This document shows positions 1-9,010 of a stretch of 64,000 nucleotides of DNA, piece by piece. The translations under genes were made by a program, and so were the position numbers. Location: NCBI RefSeq assembly GCF_034555965.1, contig NZ_JAYDCK010000003.1, positions 1,922,001 through 1,986,000 on the forward strand, read 5' to 3'. Source of the DNA: Aquicoccus sp. G2-2. Lineage in GTDB: Bacteria > Pseudomonadota > Alphaproteobacteria > Rhodobacterales > Rhodobacteraceae. Position 1 is the stretch's first letter, and each line of letters starts with the position of its first letter. The notes under the pieces were generated by a model, which had not been told where the DNA came from, made no database searches, and saw only the letters and a list, made by a program, of their open reading frames with translations.

Positions 1-134
1 TCCTGATCTACGTCGAAACCTGGACGGATTACGACGCGCCGTTCAATGTCGGCCTGAATGACGAAGTGACCGCAGTGAAAGTCTTCACCCGCCCGCGCTT
101 CGCCCCGCAGGTGTTGTTCGACAATAACGCCTGA
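1..134 (+). CDS. TadE-like pilus assembly protein, C-terminal fragment
   Basis: Only the last 43 codons are inside the window, read in the frame that begins at base 3 and ending at TGA 132-134. The tail (VETW, FNVGL, VFTR and RFAPQ blocks in the same order and spacing) closely matches the C-terminus of the TadE-like protein at 2501-3067, so this is a paralogue of that gene. It lies about 200 bases before the vWA/TadG-like gene in the same orientation and is probably part of the same Tad cluster. TadE-like proteins are minor pseudopilins with one N-terminal membrane helix; that part lies outside the window. Function is assigned by similarity to the neighbour only. Confidence 0.7.
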   Translation, partial: LIYVETWTDYDAPFNVGLNDEVTAVKVFTRPRFAPQVLFDNNA

Positions 135-337
135 TCCGCGTGCCCGGCCGGGCTGGCAGCCAAACATGGTGCTGCCTCGGTTTCGCCAAAATTCGCCGCA
201 AACCGACCAAAAAGACCGCGAACTTGCCAAGATCGCGCCGTATCAACGCCGCAAGCACTGGCTACTTCTTTCTCTAAGCCGCTTTCCGTCATGCCCCGAA
301 TCGGGCGCCCGGACAGACGCAAACGAGAGAGAAACCA

Positions 338-1960
338 ATGTCGGACACTAATCTCGATAAAAATGAAACGGTTGCGCCGGTGCGGGCGCGGCTTGGCGCT
401 GCGATCCGCAAATTTCACCGCGAAGAAAGCGGCGTTCTCATCGCTTACGGGGTGTTCTTCATCCTTATTGTTCTCATGGTGGGCGGCATCGGGATTGACC
501 TGATGCGGTTCGAGAAAACCCGCGCATCGCTGCAAGGGACGCTCGACCGGGCCGTTCTCGCCGCCGCCGACCTCGATCAGCAGCTCGCCCCCGAAGACGT
601 GGTTACAGATTATTTCTCGAAATCCGAGATGGCCGATTACCTCGCCTCGGTCGAGGTTGACCAAGGCATCAACTACCGCAAGGTGGCCGCCACCGCACAT
701 ATCGAAATGGGCACCCAGTTCATTCACATGCTCGGCATCAATTCACTCGACGCGCCAGCTGCCGGCACCGCCGAAGAAAGTGTTGACGGCGTCGAGGTTT
801 CTCTGGTGCTCGATATGTCCGGCTCGATGAGCAGCCACAGCAAGCTTGATAACCTGCAAGACGCGGCCAAGGAATTCGTTCACACCATGCTCACCTCAAG
901 CCCGGCGGGCGATGTCTCGATCTCTATCGTGCCATATGCCACGCAGGTCAATCTCGGCCCCACTCTGGCCCAGTATTACACCTTCTCGGGCGAGCACGAC
1001 TATTCCTACTGCGCCAATTTCGGCTGGAACGACTTCAACTCGATCAGCATCGACCGTAACGCCACGCTTCAGCAAACCGGCCCGTTTGACCCGTGGTATC
1101 AGGTCGAAGGCAACCTGCGTCTTCCCGTCTGCCCCGAACGGGCTGGCTCCGAGATCAAGGCACTCTCGATGAACGAAGGCGATCTTGACACCTATATCGA
1201 CAGCTTCAACGCCGACGGGAACACCTCGATCGACATCGGCGTCAAATGGGGCACCGCCCTGCTTGATCCCGGCACACAATCGGTCGTCACGGACATGATT
1301 GAAGATGGCAATGTCGACGCCGCATTCGCCGGCCGCCCCTCGGCCTATAATGACGATACGCTCAAGGTGCTTGTGGTGATGTCGGATGGTGAGAACACCA
1401 GCCAGTACTATCTCAACAACAACTACCGCAGCGGCTACTCGAACGTCTGGTATTACGATGACTACTACGGTCGGGTTTACTCGATGAAAAACGGCTCCAG
1501 ATACTACTACAAGCGGGTCTCCGGTTCGCGCTGCTACCCGAACCAATGGGGGGGCTGCGGTAATATCCCTAACTACGGCTACACGCCGTTTGAAGGGAGC
1601 AAATCTGACGAGTTGACCTTCCCGCAACTGTTCCATCAGGCGTCGAACGAATACATCTCCGATGTGCTTTACTACAATGTCTGGAGCAACAGCTACGCCG
1701 ATAGCTACTGGCGCTGGAATGCCTATGACGACGTCAGCGGCTCAACCAAGGACAACCGGCTTGATGATATCTGCACCGCCGCCAAGAACGCCGGCATCGT
1801 GATCTACGCGATCGGGTTTGAGGCACCGTATGGCGGTCAGCGCGTGCTCGAAAGCTGCGCCAGCTCGGATGGTCACTACTTCGATGTGGAGGGCGTGGAA
1901 ATCTCCGATGCGTTCGAATCCATCGCCTCCTCGATCTCCAAACTGAGGTTGACCCAATGA
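338..1960 (+). CDS. TadG-like pilus assembly protein with von Willebrand A domain
   Basis: 540 aa. Residues about 28-80 form the Tad N-terminal region: a Glu-containing stretch before a hydrophobic helix (about 33-55), as in TadE/F/G pseudopilin-like proteins. A vWA domain follows from about residue 152, with the metal-site motif DMSGSMS at 159-165. The middle of the vWA region carries a long insert rich in Tyr, Asn and Gly (about residues 353-415) with a pair of Cys, which is not usual for the family. TadG-like proteins sit in the cell envelope and help tight-adherence (Flp) pilus assembly. The start has a GAGAGA ribosome site 8-9 bases ahead of ATG 338. The gene overlaps the next gene by 4 bases (ATGA), so the two are translationally coupled. 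Confidence 0.88.
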   Translation: MSDTNLDKNETVAPVRARLGAAIRKFHREESGVLIAYGVFFILIVLMVGGIGIDLMRFEKTRASLQGTLDRAVLAAADLDQQLAPEDVVTDYFSKSEMADYLASVEVDQGINYRKVAATAHIEMGTQFIHMLGINSLDAPAAGTAEESVDGVEVSLVLDMSGSMSSHSKLDNLQDAAKEFVHTMLTSSPAGDVSISIVPYATQVNLGPTLAQYYTFSGEHDYSYCANFGWNDFNSISIDRNATLQQTGPFDPWYQVEGNLRLPVCPERAGSEIKALSMNEGDLDTYIDSFNADGNTSIDIGVKWGTALLDPGTQSVVTDMIEDGNVDAAFAGRPSAYNDDTLKVLVVMSDGENTSQYYLNNNYRSGYSNVWYYDDYYGRVYSMKNGSRYYYKRVSGSRCYPNQWGGCGNIPNYGYTPFEGSKSDELTFPQLFHQASNEYISDVLYYNVWSNSYADSYWRWNAYDDVSGSTKDNRLDDICTAAKNAGIVIYAIGFEAPYGGQRVLESCASSDGHYFDVEGVEISDAFESIASSISKLRLTQ

Positions 1961-2499
1961 ATATGTATCACGCTCTCGCCCGTCGCCTGCGGTGCTTTCG
2001 CCGCAGCGAAGACGCCACGGCAACGCTCGAGTTTGCGATCGTGTTCCCGTTTTTCATTTCGCTGTTTCTCAGCACTGTTGAGCTGGGCATGATCACCTTC
2101 CAGCATTCGATGCTCGAACGCGGGCTGGACATGGCGGTGCGTGATGTGCGCCTCGGCACCGGAACGGCGCCGCAGCATGACGAAATCAAACAGAGGATCT
2201 GCACCTATGCCGGCGTGCTTCAGGATTGCCAGAACGCGCTGCGCCTCGAAATGATCCCGGTTGACCTGCGCAACTCCGTTTCGATCGACCCCACGCCCGA
2301 TTGCGTTGATTCATCCAAGGACGTCACCCCTGTGCGCCATTTCGTAAACGGTCAGGAAAACGAACTGATGATCCTGCGCGCCTGCTACAAGTTCAGCCCG
2401 GTCTTTCCAACTGCCGGTCTCGGCAAGCAGCTTGAGAAAGACGGCGCGGGCCAGGTTGCGATGATCGCCATGTCGGCCTTTGTTCAGGAGCCAGATTGA
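1957..2499 (+). CDS. TadE-like pilus assembly protein
   Basis: 180 aa. The N-terminus has the TadE signature: a short basic segment, a conserved Glu just before the hydrophobic stretch (TLEFAIVFPFF, about residues 25-35) and a membrane helix to about residue 50. The rest is a periplasmic domain with several Cys. TadE/TadF proteins are minor pseudopilins of the Flp pilus secretion machinery. The start ATG overlaps the stop of the vWA gene (ATGA); a second in-frame ATG at 1963 is a possible alternative. GAGG at 1944-1947 supports initiation at 1957. It is directly followed by another TadE-like gene. Confidence 0.87.
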   Translation: MNMYHALARRLRCFRRSEDATATLEFAIVFPFFISLFLSTVELGMITFQHSMLERGLDMAVRDVRLGTGTAPQHDEIKQRICTYAGVLQDCQNALRLEMIPVDLRNSVSIDPTPDCVDSSKDVTPVRHFVNGQENELMILRACYKFSPVFPTAGLGKQLEKDGAGQVAMIAMSAFVQEPD

Positions 2500-2500
2500 T

Positions 2501-3067
2501 ATGTTCGCTTCCCTTAAATTCCGCCTGAAACTGGCCTATATCGCCTTTCGCGACGATGTCCGCGGCACCGTCGCCGTCGAAGCCGCCATCATTTTCCCGA
2601 TGCTGATGTGGGCCTTCCTGTCGATGTTCGTGTTCTTTGAAGGCTTCCGTCAATCCTCGATCAACGACAAGGCGGCCAACACCATTGCCGACATGCTTTC
2701 GCGCGAAACCGAAAACATAACCCCCACCTATATCAACAACACCAAGGAGTTGTTCGATCTGCTGGCCGAGGCCGATGCGGACTCGAAAATCCGCATCTCG
2801 GTGATCAAGTGGGTCAAGAAAAAAGACGAATACAAGATCGTCTGGTCCAAAGCGAAAGGGGCTGGCCTGTCCAAACTCCAGACCGAAGATGTCAAGGACT
2901 GGACCACCAAGCTGCCAACGGTGCCAAATCAGGAACGCATCGTTCTGGTCGAAACCTGGAGCACCTATGAACCGCTCTTCAATGTCGGGCTTGACCCGGT
3001 GGTCCTCAAATCTTTCGTCTTCACCCGGCTGCGCTTTGCCCCACAGCTCCGCTTTTCCAGCACCTGA
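2501..3067 (+). CDS. TadE/TadG family pilus assembly protein (paralogue)
   Basis: 188 aa from ATG 2501, which has AGGAG at 2486-2490 in good position; an in-frame TTG at 2480 is less likely because it lies inside the preceding gene and lacks such a site. The N-terminus shows the TadE pattern (GTVAVEAAIIFP, Glu before the helix), then a membrane segment and an extracytoplasmic domain. The C-terminus resembles the fragment at 1-134, showing that this TadE type is present at least twice. It is the last gene of the vWA-TadE-TadE set. No obvious terminator was seen in the 200 bases that follow. Confidence 0.85.
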   Translation: MFASLKFRLKLAYIAFRDDVRGTVAVEAAIIFPMLMWAFLSMFVFFEGFRQSSINDKAANTIADMLSRETENITPTYINNTKELFDLLAEADADSKIRISVIKWVKKKDEYKIVWSKAKGAGLSKLQTEDVKDWTTKLPTVPNQERIVLVETWSTYEPLFNVGLDPVVLKSFVFTRLRFAPQLRFSST

Positions 3068-3268
3068 CCCACGCGCCCCGCTGAATAAGATCGCCCCGGC
3101 CCCGCCGCACCGCACAAGCCCGTTACCAAACGTGGCGCACCACCCCTGCAAGGGCGCAGCGCGGATGGCCTGTCAGCTTAAAGCGGCAATAAGCCAAAAC
3201 GCATTAACGATTCCCTCGCAACCGTTTGCGAGGGCGTCGTCACCTCGGCTGCCCATCGCAGCATCAGT

Positions 3269-4384
3269 TCAATATTCGAACTGATCTTGTGGCATACGAA
3301 AGGTAAATTTGGTCCATTCATCGTTGGATATAACATCCAGTCTGCCGTCATGCGCTTTAGCGATTTCAGATGCGATGTATAGACCCAGCCCTAACCCCAT
3401 CTGATTTTCGTGGTTTGCAGGGCGGACAAATGGATCAAACAACCGCTCGACGGCTGATGGCGGTATTGGCTCGCCACTATTTTTAACGCTAAGCTCAAAC
3501 GCCCCCTCCGCCATCGTTTTCACGGCGACATAGATGGGCTGTGTTGAATCACCATATGTCACCGCGTTACCCAGAAGATTGGACAGAAGCTGCCCGACCC
3601 GCGGCACATCGCAACTCACGCTGCCCTGTTTGGCGATATCAAGCCGGATTTCACAGTCCGGTTGCGCCGAACGGAATTCATTAACGACCTGTGTAAGCTC
3701 AATCTCCAAGTCCGCATCGTCCGATATGTTAAGCTCAATGCCACCCCCCAAACGATTGCGAGCAAAATCAAGTATGTTTGTGATCAACAGCGACATGCGC
3801 TGAACACTGCCCTGCGTCAGCTTTAAGATCTCATTGCCTCTGTCGCTGAGCGTTTCTCTCGATAGCATCCGAACCGCCGATGAAATCGAAGCCAACGGGT
3901 TGCGCAGATCATGCCCAAGAATAGCGACGAATTGTTCGCGCAACTCCCCCTCGCGCTGCGTCGACAACAGCTCTGCTTCCGCCTCGGCCCGCGCCTTGGC
4001 AAGGTCGCGCTCCAAGGCGCGCCGCGCATCCGCCAGCAAAAAGGCGATGGTGGTCGTGCGCTCTCCTCCCACTTCGGTGGATTCGGCGCTCAACAATACA
4101 GGAACCTTGGTGCCATCTTTTGAAACAAGATCAAGGCTCGCCCCGTCGACCTGTCCCTTGAGAACCAGAAGCGGCGCGATGCTGGTTTCATAGACAATCC
4201 TGCTCGCCTTGCTGAACACTTCTATCACGTGAATCCCGTCTAAATCGGAAACAGCCATCCCGAGCCAGTCTCTCAACCTGCTATTTGTGTCGAGAATATT
4301 TCCTTTGTCATCGTGAACGAGCTGGCCACTCGGAGAATTCTCAAACATCGGGGACGAAGCTGACGGTTCTGCACGTGTCGGCAT
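3269..4384 (-). CDS. PAS domain sensor histidine kinase
   Basis: 371 aa from ATG 4384. Order of parts: a PAS domain (about 11-118), a coiled-coil linker (about 119-150), a HisKA dimerisation domain with the phospho-acceptor His158 in LGHDLRNPL, and a HATPase_c domain with the N box (Asn269 region), NSGEP G1 box and GLGLGLYIA G2 box. No membrane segment is visible, so it should be a cytoplasmic sensor. The start overlaps the stop of the upstream hydrolase gene by one base (TGATG), indicating coupled translation. No response regulator lies next to it. Base composition (about 47-55% GC by spot count) is lower than the backbone, suggesting acquired DNA. In the Bacillus RsbQ/RsbP pair a PAS domain is the partner of the hydrolase; a similar link here is inference. 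Confidence 0.9.
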   Translation of the reverse strand: MPTRAEPSASSPMFENSPSGQLVHDDKGNILDTNSRLRDWLGMAVSDLDGIHVIEVFSKASRIVYETSIAPLLVLKGQVDGASLDLVSKDGTKVPVLLSAESTEVGGERTTTIAFLLADARRALERDLAKARAEAEAELLSTQREGELREQFVAILGHDLRNPLASISSAVRMLSRETLSDRGNEILKLTQGSVQRMSLLITNILDFARNRLGGGIELNISDDADLEIELTQVVNEFRSAQPDCEIRLDIAKQGSVSCDVPRVGQLLSNLLGNAVTYGDSTQPIYVAVKTMAEGAFELSVKNSGEPIPPSAVERLFDPFVRPANHENQMGLGLGLYIASEIAKAHDGRLDVISNDEWTKFTFRMPQDQFEY

Positions 4385-5172
4385 CAAACAAAGTCACGTA
4401 TGGCCGCAATGACCTGATCGGGCGCAGTGAGGTTCGGGCAATGACCGGTGGCGTTCAGCAGCACAAACTTGCTGTTGGGGATTTGATCGCGAACATATTC
4501 GCCAACCTGCACCGGGGCGATGATGTCGTCCCGGCACTGAAGCACCAGGGTTCTTGCCGTAATCTTTGGCAAATCGGCGCGATTGTCGGACGTAAACGTC
4601 GCGCGGGCAAAGCCTTTGGCAATTTCAGGGTCGAGCTTACAGAAGCTCTCGGTCAATTCCTGACCGTGCTGCGGATGATCCGGATTGCCCACGATTGCAG
4701 GGGCCATCGCAGCCGACCATGCAAGGGGGTTTTCGTCGAGAGAGTGCAACAACTCCTGAATGTCACCCGCGCTGAAACCGCCAACATAATCGTCGTCGTC
4801 GATGTAGCGAGGAGAAGGGCCAACCATAATCAGCGTGCTGAAAATTTCTGGTCTTTGCACCTCCACCAGTGCGCCAATCATCGCGCTGACGGAATGACCG
4901 ACGAATATGCCATCGCGGATGCCAAGCTCATCAGCGATTTCGATAACGTCAGCCGCATAGCCTTCAAGCGTCGAATACTTGGCAGCGTCGTACGCCTGCG
5001 CGTCAGACCCACCGGCCCCTACGTAGTCAAAGGCCGCGACCTTGAACGATGCTTCAAAGTGCGGTGCTACATGACGCCACATTGTCTGATCGCAGCCAAA
5101 ACCATGCGCGAAAAGCATTACCCGTTCCCCAGAACCAGTCATCCGAACATTGTGCCGGGCAAGTGCGCTCAT
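4384..5172 (-). CDS. RsbQ-like alpha/beta hydrolase
   Basis: 262 aa, the length of B. subtilis RsbQ. Strong similarity along the chain: the GSG-HGFGCDQ opening, FDYVGAG-SD, nucleophile elbow GHSVSA with Ser94, MVGPSPRYIDDDDYVGGF, the Asp216 region LQCRDDIIAP, and His244 in ATGHCPN. These match the Ser96/Asp219/His247 triad of RsbQ. RsbQ, like the plant receptors D14/KAI2, is a hydrolase fold used in small-molecule signalling; in Bacillus it activates the PAS phosphatase RsbP of the energy-stress pathway. Here the coupled partner gene encodes a PAS histidine kinase instead, so the protein probably feeds a ligand signal to that kinase (inference). No SigB-type partners are visible. Confidence 0.88.
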   Translation of the reverse strand: MSALARHNVRMTGSGERVMLFAHGFGCDQTMWRHVAPHFEASFKVAAFDYVGAGGSDAQAYDAAKYSTLEGYAADVIEIADELGIRDGIFVGHSVSAMIGALVEVQRPEIFSTLIMVGPSPRYIDDDDYVGGFSAGDIQELLHSLDENPLAWSAAMAPAIVGNPDHPQHGQELTESFCKLDPEIAKGFARATFTSDNRADLPKITARTLVLQCRDDIIAPVQVGEYVRDQIPNSKFVLLNATGHCPNLTAPDQVIAAIRDFV

Positions 5173-5369
5173 TTAGTTTACAGACCTCGTTTGAAAAATC
5201 TAACGCAAACCGTGCCTTACTATTTGGGCAAAGCCTAGTGAAAATAAGGCGTCTCGCTCTTTGCTTGAAACGCTTAGCAGTAGTGTAACACACGCCGCAG
5301 CTAAGGCCACACGAACTCAGGGGCCGTCATTCATTCACGCCGCTTAGCACTTTGCGGCGCCGACCCTTT

Positions 5370-6318
5370 TCATGCCGGTGTTCGGCGCGTTATCTCCCGG
5401 CCCGGCACTTCGGGTTCTTCGTCGATCAACTCCGCCGGAAACCCCGGTGCCGTCACCGAAAGCCCCGTCGCTTCTTCCAACCGCTCTATCATCCGGTCCG
5501 ACTGCGCCCGCACGCCATAGCGGCGCTGGCCATCCTGCATCAACCCGATAACCTGCGGTGACAACTCCAGCGGCACATCATGGCGCTCGGCAATCTGTTG
5601 AAACAAGCCAATATCCTTGAGCACCAGATCCATGGTGAAATTCACATCCCGCGCGCCCGACAGGATCAACTGGCTTTCCGTCTCATGCACGAAACTGTTG
5701 CCCGAACTCACCCGGATCGCCTCATAGGTCGTGCCCGGATCAATCCCCGCCGCCGTCATCGTGGTCAGCGCCTCGCACAGCGTCAACAGGTTGGCCGTGG
5801 CCAGATAATTCGTCATCACCTTCAACACCGAGGCCGAGCCAAGCCCCCCGGTGTGCAAAATCTCTCGCCCCATCATCGAAAGCACCGGCAAGACCTGCTC
5901 GAACGTGGCGCGCTCGCAGCCCGCGAAAATCGCGATATTGCCCGTGGCCGCGCGATGGCATCCCCCGAAACCGGGCAATCCGCTGCCGCACCGCCGCGCG
6001 CGATCACCTCCGCGCCAAGCCGCAGCACCTCTGCCTCGTCGGTGGTAGACATCTCGATCCATGTCTTGCCCGGCCCCATTTCGGGCAGCATCTCATCCAT
6101 CACCGCCGCGCTCGCCGCCGGGCTGGGCAGGCAGGTGAAAACCGTCTCGCACTGCGCCATCATCTGCGCCGGGCTTCCCCCGCCTGCGCGCCGCGCGCCA
6201 CAAACTCATCCACCCGCGCCTGATCAAGATCATGCACGCAAAGATCAGCCTCGTTGCGCAAAAGGCTCCCGGCCAACTTGGCACCCACGTTTCCCAACCC
6301 GATAAAGCCGATCCGCAT
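5370..6318 (-). CDS. 3-hydroxyisobutyrate dehydrogenase-like NAD(P)-dependent oxidoreductase (two frame breaks)
   Basis: Reconstructed product about 316 aa, normal for the beta-hydroxyacid dehydrogenase family. The N-terminus MRIGFIGLGNVG carries the Rossmann GxGxxG, followed in other frames by the CLPSP-type segment, the DCPVSGG substrate loop and the catalytic Lys region LKVMTNYL. Reading requires one extra base in the C run at 6177-6181 and another in the C run at 5962-5966; with both added the protein is continuous with family-typical sequence at each join. The three pieces otherwise occupy 6318 to about 6180, about 6180 to 5965, and 5965 to 5370. Such enzymes oxidise or reduce short hydroxyacids (3-hydroxyisobutyrate, tartronate semialdehyde and similar); the exact substrate cannot be told. 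Sequencing error is more likely than a true pseudogene because other genes here show the same kind of break. Confidence 0.8.
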
Positions 6319-6524
6319 CGCTCTTCACTCCCCTGTCATGTCTGGCTCAGCTTTTCGCAGGCCCGACACCCAAAACCGTCTGGTTGCGACATCGCTTGTG
6401 CCGCATATGCCGCGCCTCAAAAGCAGTGTTCCGCGATGTTCCCGATTGATTCCCGCACCTCCGGGGCAATATTCTCTGGCCACATTAAATTGCTACACCA
6501 CGCGGCCACGAGACAGTATTCACC

Positions 6525-7787
6525 ATGAAGCCCAAGATCCTCAGCACCCTGCCCGGCTATACGCCGCGCGCCTTCGCCGCCGATGCGCTGGCCGGGCTGA
6601 CGGTCGCGCTTGTCGCCCTGCCGCTCAGCCTCGCCATCGCCATCGCCTCCGGCGCCAGCCCGGATCGCGGCTTTGTCACCGCCATCGTCGCCGGGTTCCT
6701 GATCTCGGCCCTTGGCGGCAGCCGAGTGCAGATCGGCGGGCCAACCGGCGCTTTCATCGTCGTCGTGTTCAGCGTCATCGCCAAACACGGCATCGACGGG
6801 CTGATCCTCGCCACCCTGCTGGCCGGGATCATCCTGTTCATCGCTGGCACGTTTCGCGCCGGGCGTCTTATCGCCATGGTCCCCGAGCCGGTGATCAACG
6901 GCTTCACCATCGGCATCGGCATCATCATCGGCACCAGTCAGTTGAAGGATTTCTTCGGTCTTACTCTCGCCGATGTGCCTGCCGAGTTTATCCCCAAGAT
7001 CGCCGCCTTCTGGGGTGCGCATGGCACGTTCAGCGCGGCCAGCTTCGGCATCGGATTGCTTACGCTCCTGCTTATCATCGGCCTGCGCCGCGCCTTCCCG
7101 CGCTTTCCCGGCCTGATCGTTGCCGTCGGGGTCAGCGCAGCAGTGGTGACGCTCGGCGCGCTGCCGGTCGAAACCATCGCCAGCCGCTTTGGCGACCTGC
7201 CGCGCAACCTGCCCCTCCCGGCGCTGCCCGACATCTCTTATGAACGGGTGGTCGAATTGCTCCCGTCGGCCTTTGTCATCGCCTTCCTTGCGGGTGTGGA
7301 ATCGCTCCTCTCGGCCATCGTGGCCGACCGCATGTTCGGCGGCGCGCATCGCCCCAATGCCGAACTGCGCGCGCAAGGTGTCGCCAATATCGCCTCCTCG
7401 CTCTTTGGCGGGCTGCCCGCCACCGGCGCCATCGCGCGCACCGCCACCAATGTGCGCGCGGGCGGGCGCACACCCGTTGCAGGCATCGTTCACGCACTGG
7501 TGCTGCTCCTGATCATGTGGGTCGCAGCGCCGCTCGCCGGGCTGATCCCGATGCCCGCCCTTGCTGCCCTCTTGATCGTCACCGCATGGACGATGAGCGA
7601 ACCACACCGCTGGGGCAGTTACCTCAAGGGACGCCGCTCTGATATCGTGCTTCTGGTGCTCACGCTTTCGCTCACCGTGCTGATCGACCTCACCGTTGCC
7701 ATCGGCGTCGGCGTGGCCGTCGGGCTTGCCCTGCGCCTGCTCCGCCGCGATGCCGAAGGCCCCGACTGGACCCCTCGCGACAGGTAA
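6525..7787 (+). CDS. SulP family anion transporter lacking a STAS domain
   Basis: 420 aa, almost entirely hydrophobic helices. Family signatures include the early ADALAGLTVALVALPLSLA segment, GGSRVQIGGPTGAF, and the ESLLSAIVADR and GLPATGAIARTATN blocks. SulP proteins exchange or symport sulfate, bicarbonate or other anions across the inner membrane. Most bacterial members end in a cytoplasmic STAS domain that takes them past 500 aa; here the protein stops about 18 residues after the last membrane helix. No STAS coding sequence was seen in other frames before the pirin gene, so the absence seems genuine. The gene stands alone; substrate unknown. Confidence 0.87.
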   Translation: MKPKILSTLPGYTPRAFAADALAGLTVALVALPLSLAIAIASGASPDRGFVTAIVAGFLISALGGSRVQIGGPTGAFIVVVFSVIAKHGIDGLILATLLAGIILFIAGTFRAGRLIAMVPEPVINGFTIGIGIIIGTSQLKDFFGLTLADVPAEFIPKIAAFWGAHGTFSAASFGIGLLTLLLIIGLRRAFPRFPGLIVAVGVSAAVVTLGALPVETIASRFGDLPRNLPLPALPDISYERVVELLPSAFVIAFLAGVESLLSAIVADRMFGGAHRPNAELRAQGVANIASSLFGGLPATGAIARTATNVRAGGRTPVAGIVHALVLLLIMWVAAPLAGLIPMPALAALLIVTAWTMSEPHRWGSYLKGRRSDIVLLVLTLSLTVLIDLTVAIGVGVAVGLALRLLRRDAEGPDWTPRDR

Positions 7788-7922
7788 ACCCAGCAAGGAA
7801 CCCCAGCAAGCCTCACCCCGTCTTTCTGTGCATTTCCGCACATACCCTCACCAGTTCTGCCCATGGACGCAAGCGCACCCGCTGCCTATCTCTCTCGAAA
7901 CCACTCATACGGAGAAACGGCC

Positions 7923-8834
7923 ATGTCCATCAGACCGACTTTGGAAACCCGCAAGGCCCAAGCCACCATGGAAGGCGCCGGCGTCCATCTGCACCGCGCG
8001 TTCGGCTTTCACAACCCGTCCGAGCTTGACCCCTTCCTGCTGTTCGATGATTTTCGCAACGACAACCCGGCCGATTTCGCCGCCGGGTTCCCGTGGCATC
8101 CCCATCGCGGCATCGAAACCATCACCTATGTGCTGGCTGGCTCGGTCGATCATGGCGATTCACTCGGCAACGAAGGCACCCTTGCCGCGGGCGATGTGCA
8201 ATGGATGACCGCCGGGTCGGGCATCATGCATCAGGAAATGCCCAAGGGAAACGCCAGCGGTCAGATGCACGGCTTTCAGCTTTGGGCCAACCTGCCGTCT
8301 TCGCAAAAAATGACCGCCCCGCGCTATCAGGATATCAAGGCCGCCGACATCCCCGAGGTGATCGACGATGACGGCACAAACGTGCGCATCGTCACCGGCT
8401 CGTTCTGGGGTAAACGCGGGCCCGTCGATGGCGTCGCCTCCGATCCGCAATATCTCGACATCTCCGTGCCGCCGGGCGTGAAGAAAACCTTCAAGATCGA
8501 TACCTACCGGCGCGCCTTCGCCTATGTCTTCGCAGGCTCCGCCGCCTTCGCCGATGCCAGCGCGCCCGCAGGCGTGCTGCTCGAAAAAGAGGTGATGGGC
8601 CAAGAGCTCAACATCCGCGACATGTCAGGCAACCGCACCCTGATCCGCTTTGGCACCGGCGACGAAGTCACCGTGCAGGCAGGCGAAGACGGCGTGCGCT
8701 TCCTGCTGATCTCAGGCGCCCCCATAGAAGAGCCGGTCGCCTGGCACGGCCCGATCGTGATGAACACCACCGCCGAGTTGCAAACCGCCTTCCGCGACCT
8801 GCAAAACGGCACGTTTATCAAACCGGCCCACTGA
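7923..8834 (+). CDS. Pirin family protein
   Basis: 303 aa from ATG 7923, which follows GGAGAAAC at 7911-7918. Cupin fold with the pirin metal ligands in their usual places: His59 and His61 (PWHPHRG), His103 and Glu105 (IMHQEM). Pirins are iron-binding bicupins; some bacterial members act as quercetinases or bind metabolic enzymes, but the role here cannot be read from sequence. It follows the SulP gene by 135 bases in the same orientation and has a good stem-loop just downstream. Confidence 0.9.
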   Translation: MSIRPTLETRKAQATMEGAGVHLHRAFGFHNPSELDPFLLFDDFRNDNPADFAAGFPWHPHRGIETITYVLAGSVDHGDSLGNEGTLAAGDVQWMTAGSGIMHQEMPKGNASGQMHGFQLWANLPSSQKMTAPRYQDIKAADIPEVIDDDGTNVRIVTGSFWGKRGPVDGVASDPQYLDISVPPGVKKTFKIDTYRRAFAYVFAGSAAFADASAPAGVLLEKEVMGQELNIRDMSGNRTLIRFGTGDEVTVQAGEDGVRFLLISGAPIEEPVAWHGPIVMNTTAELQTAFRDLQNGTFIKPAH

Positions 8835-8859
8835 AGGGGCGGGCGCGGGCAAAGAGCAG

Positions 8860-8885
8860 GCGCCCGTCCATGCGTGGGCGGGCGC
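8860..8885 (+). terminator. Candidate terminator after the pirin gene
   Basis: Inverted repeat GCGCCCG (8860-8866) and CGGGCGC (8879-8885), extended inward by further G-C pairs and followed by TTGTTTGGGG. It lies 25 bases after the pirin stop and separates it from the convergent STAND gene. The T tract is short. Confidence 0.5.
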
Positions 8886-9010
8886 TTGTTTGGGGGGGTC
8901 ATTGCGCTGGGGCTAAGTCGCATGCGGGTCATTGCTGTCCTTCAACCAACCCCGTCATTCTGCGATTCTGCATTGCAAAGCTGCCCGTCACGGCGCGCAA
9001 CGAGTGGAGA

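Noticed and set aside
5370..6318. Calling the HIBADH-like gene, moeA, fdhD, azlC, dnaE, ispE, the BMP permease and the DMGDH-like gene pseudogenes or split genes
   Set aside because: All breaks are one missing G or C in a run, include essential genes, and occur at about one per 6 kb; sequence error explains them better.
6417..7841. 474-codon minus-strand frame opposite the SulP gene
   Set aside because: Asp/Gly/His-rich antisense translation of a membrane protein; not coding.
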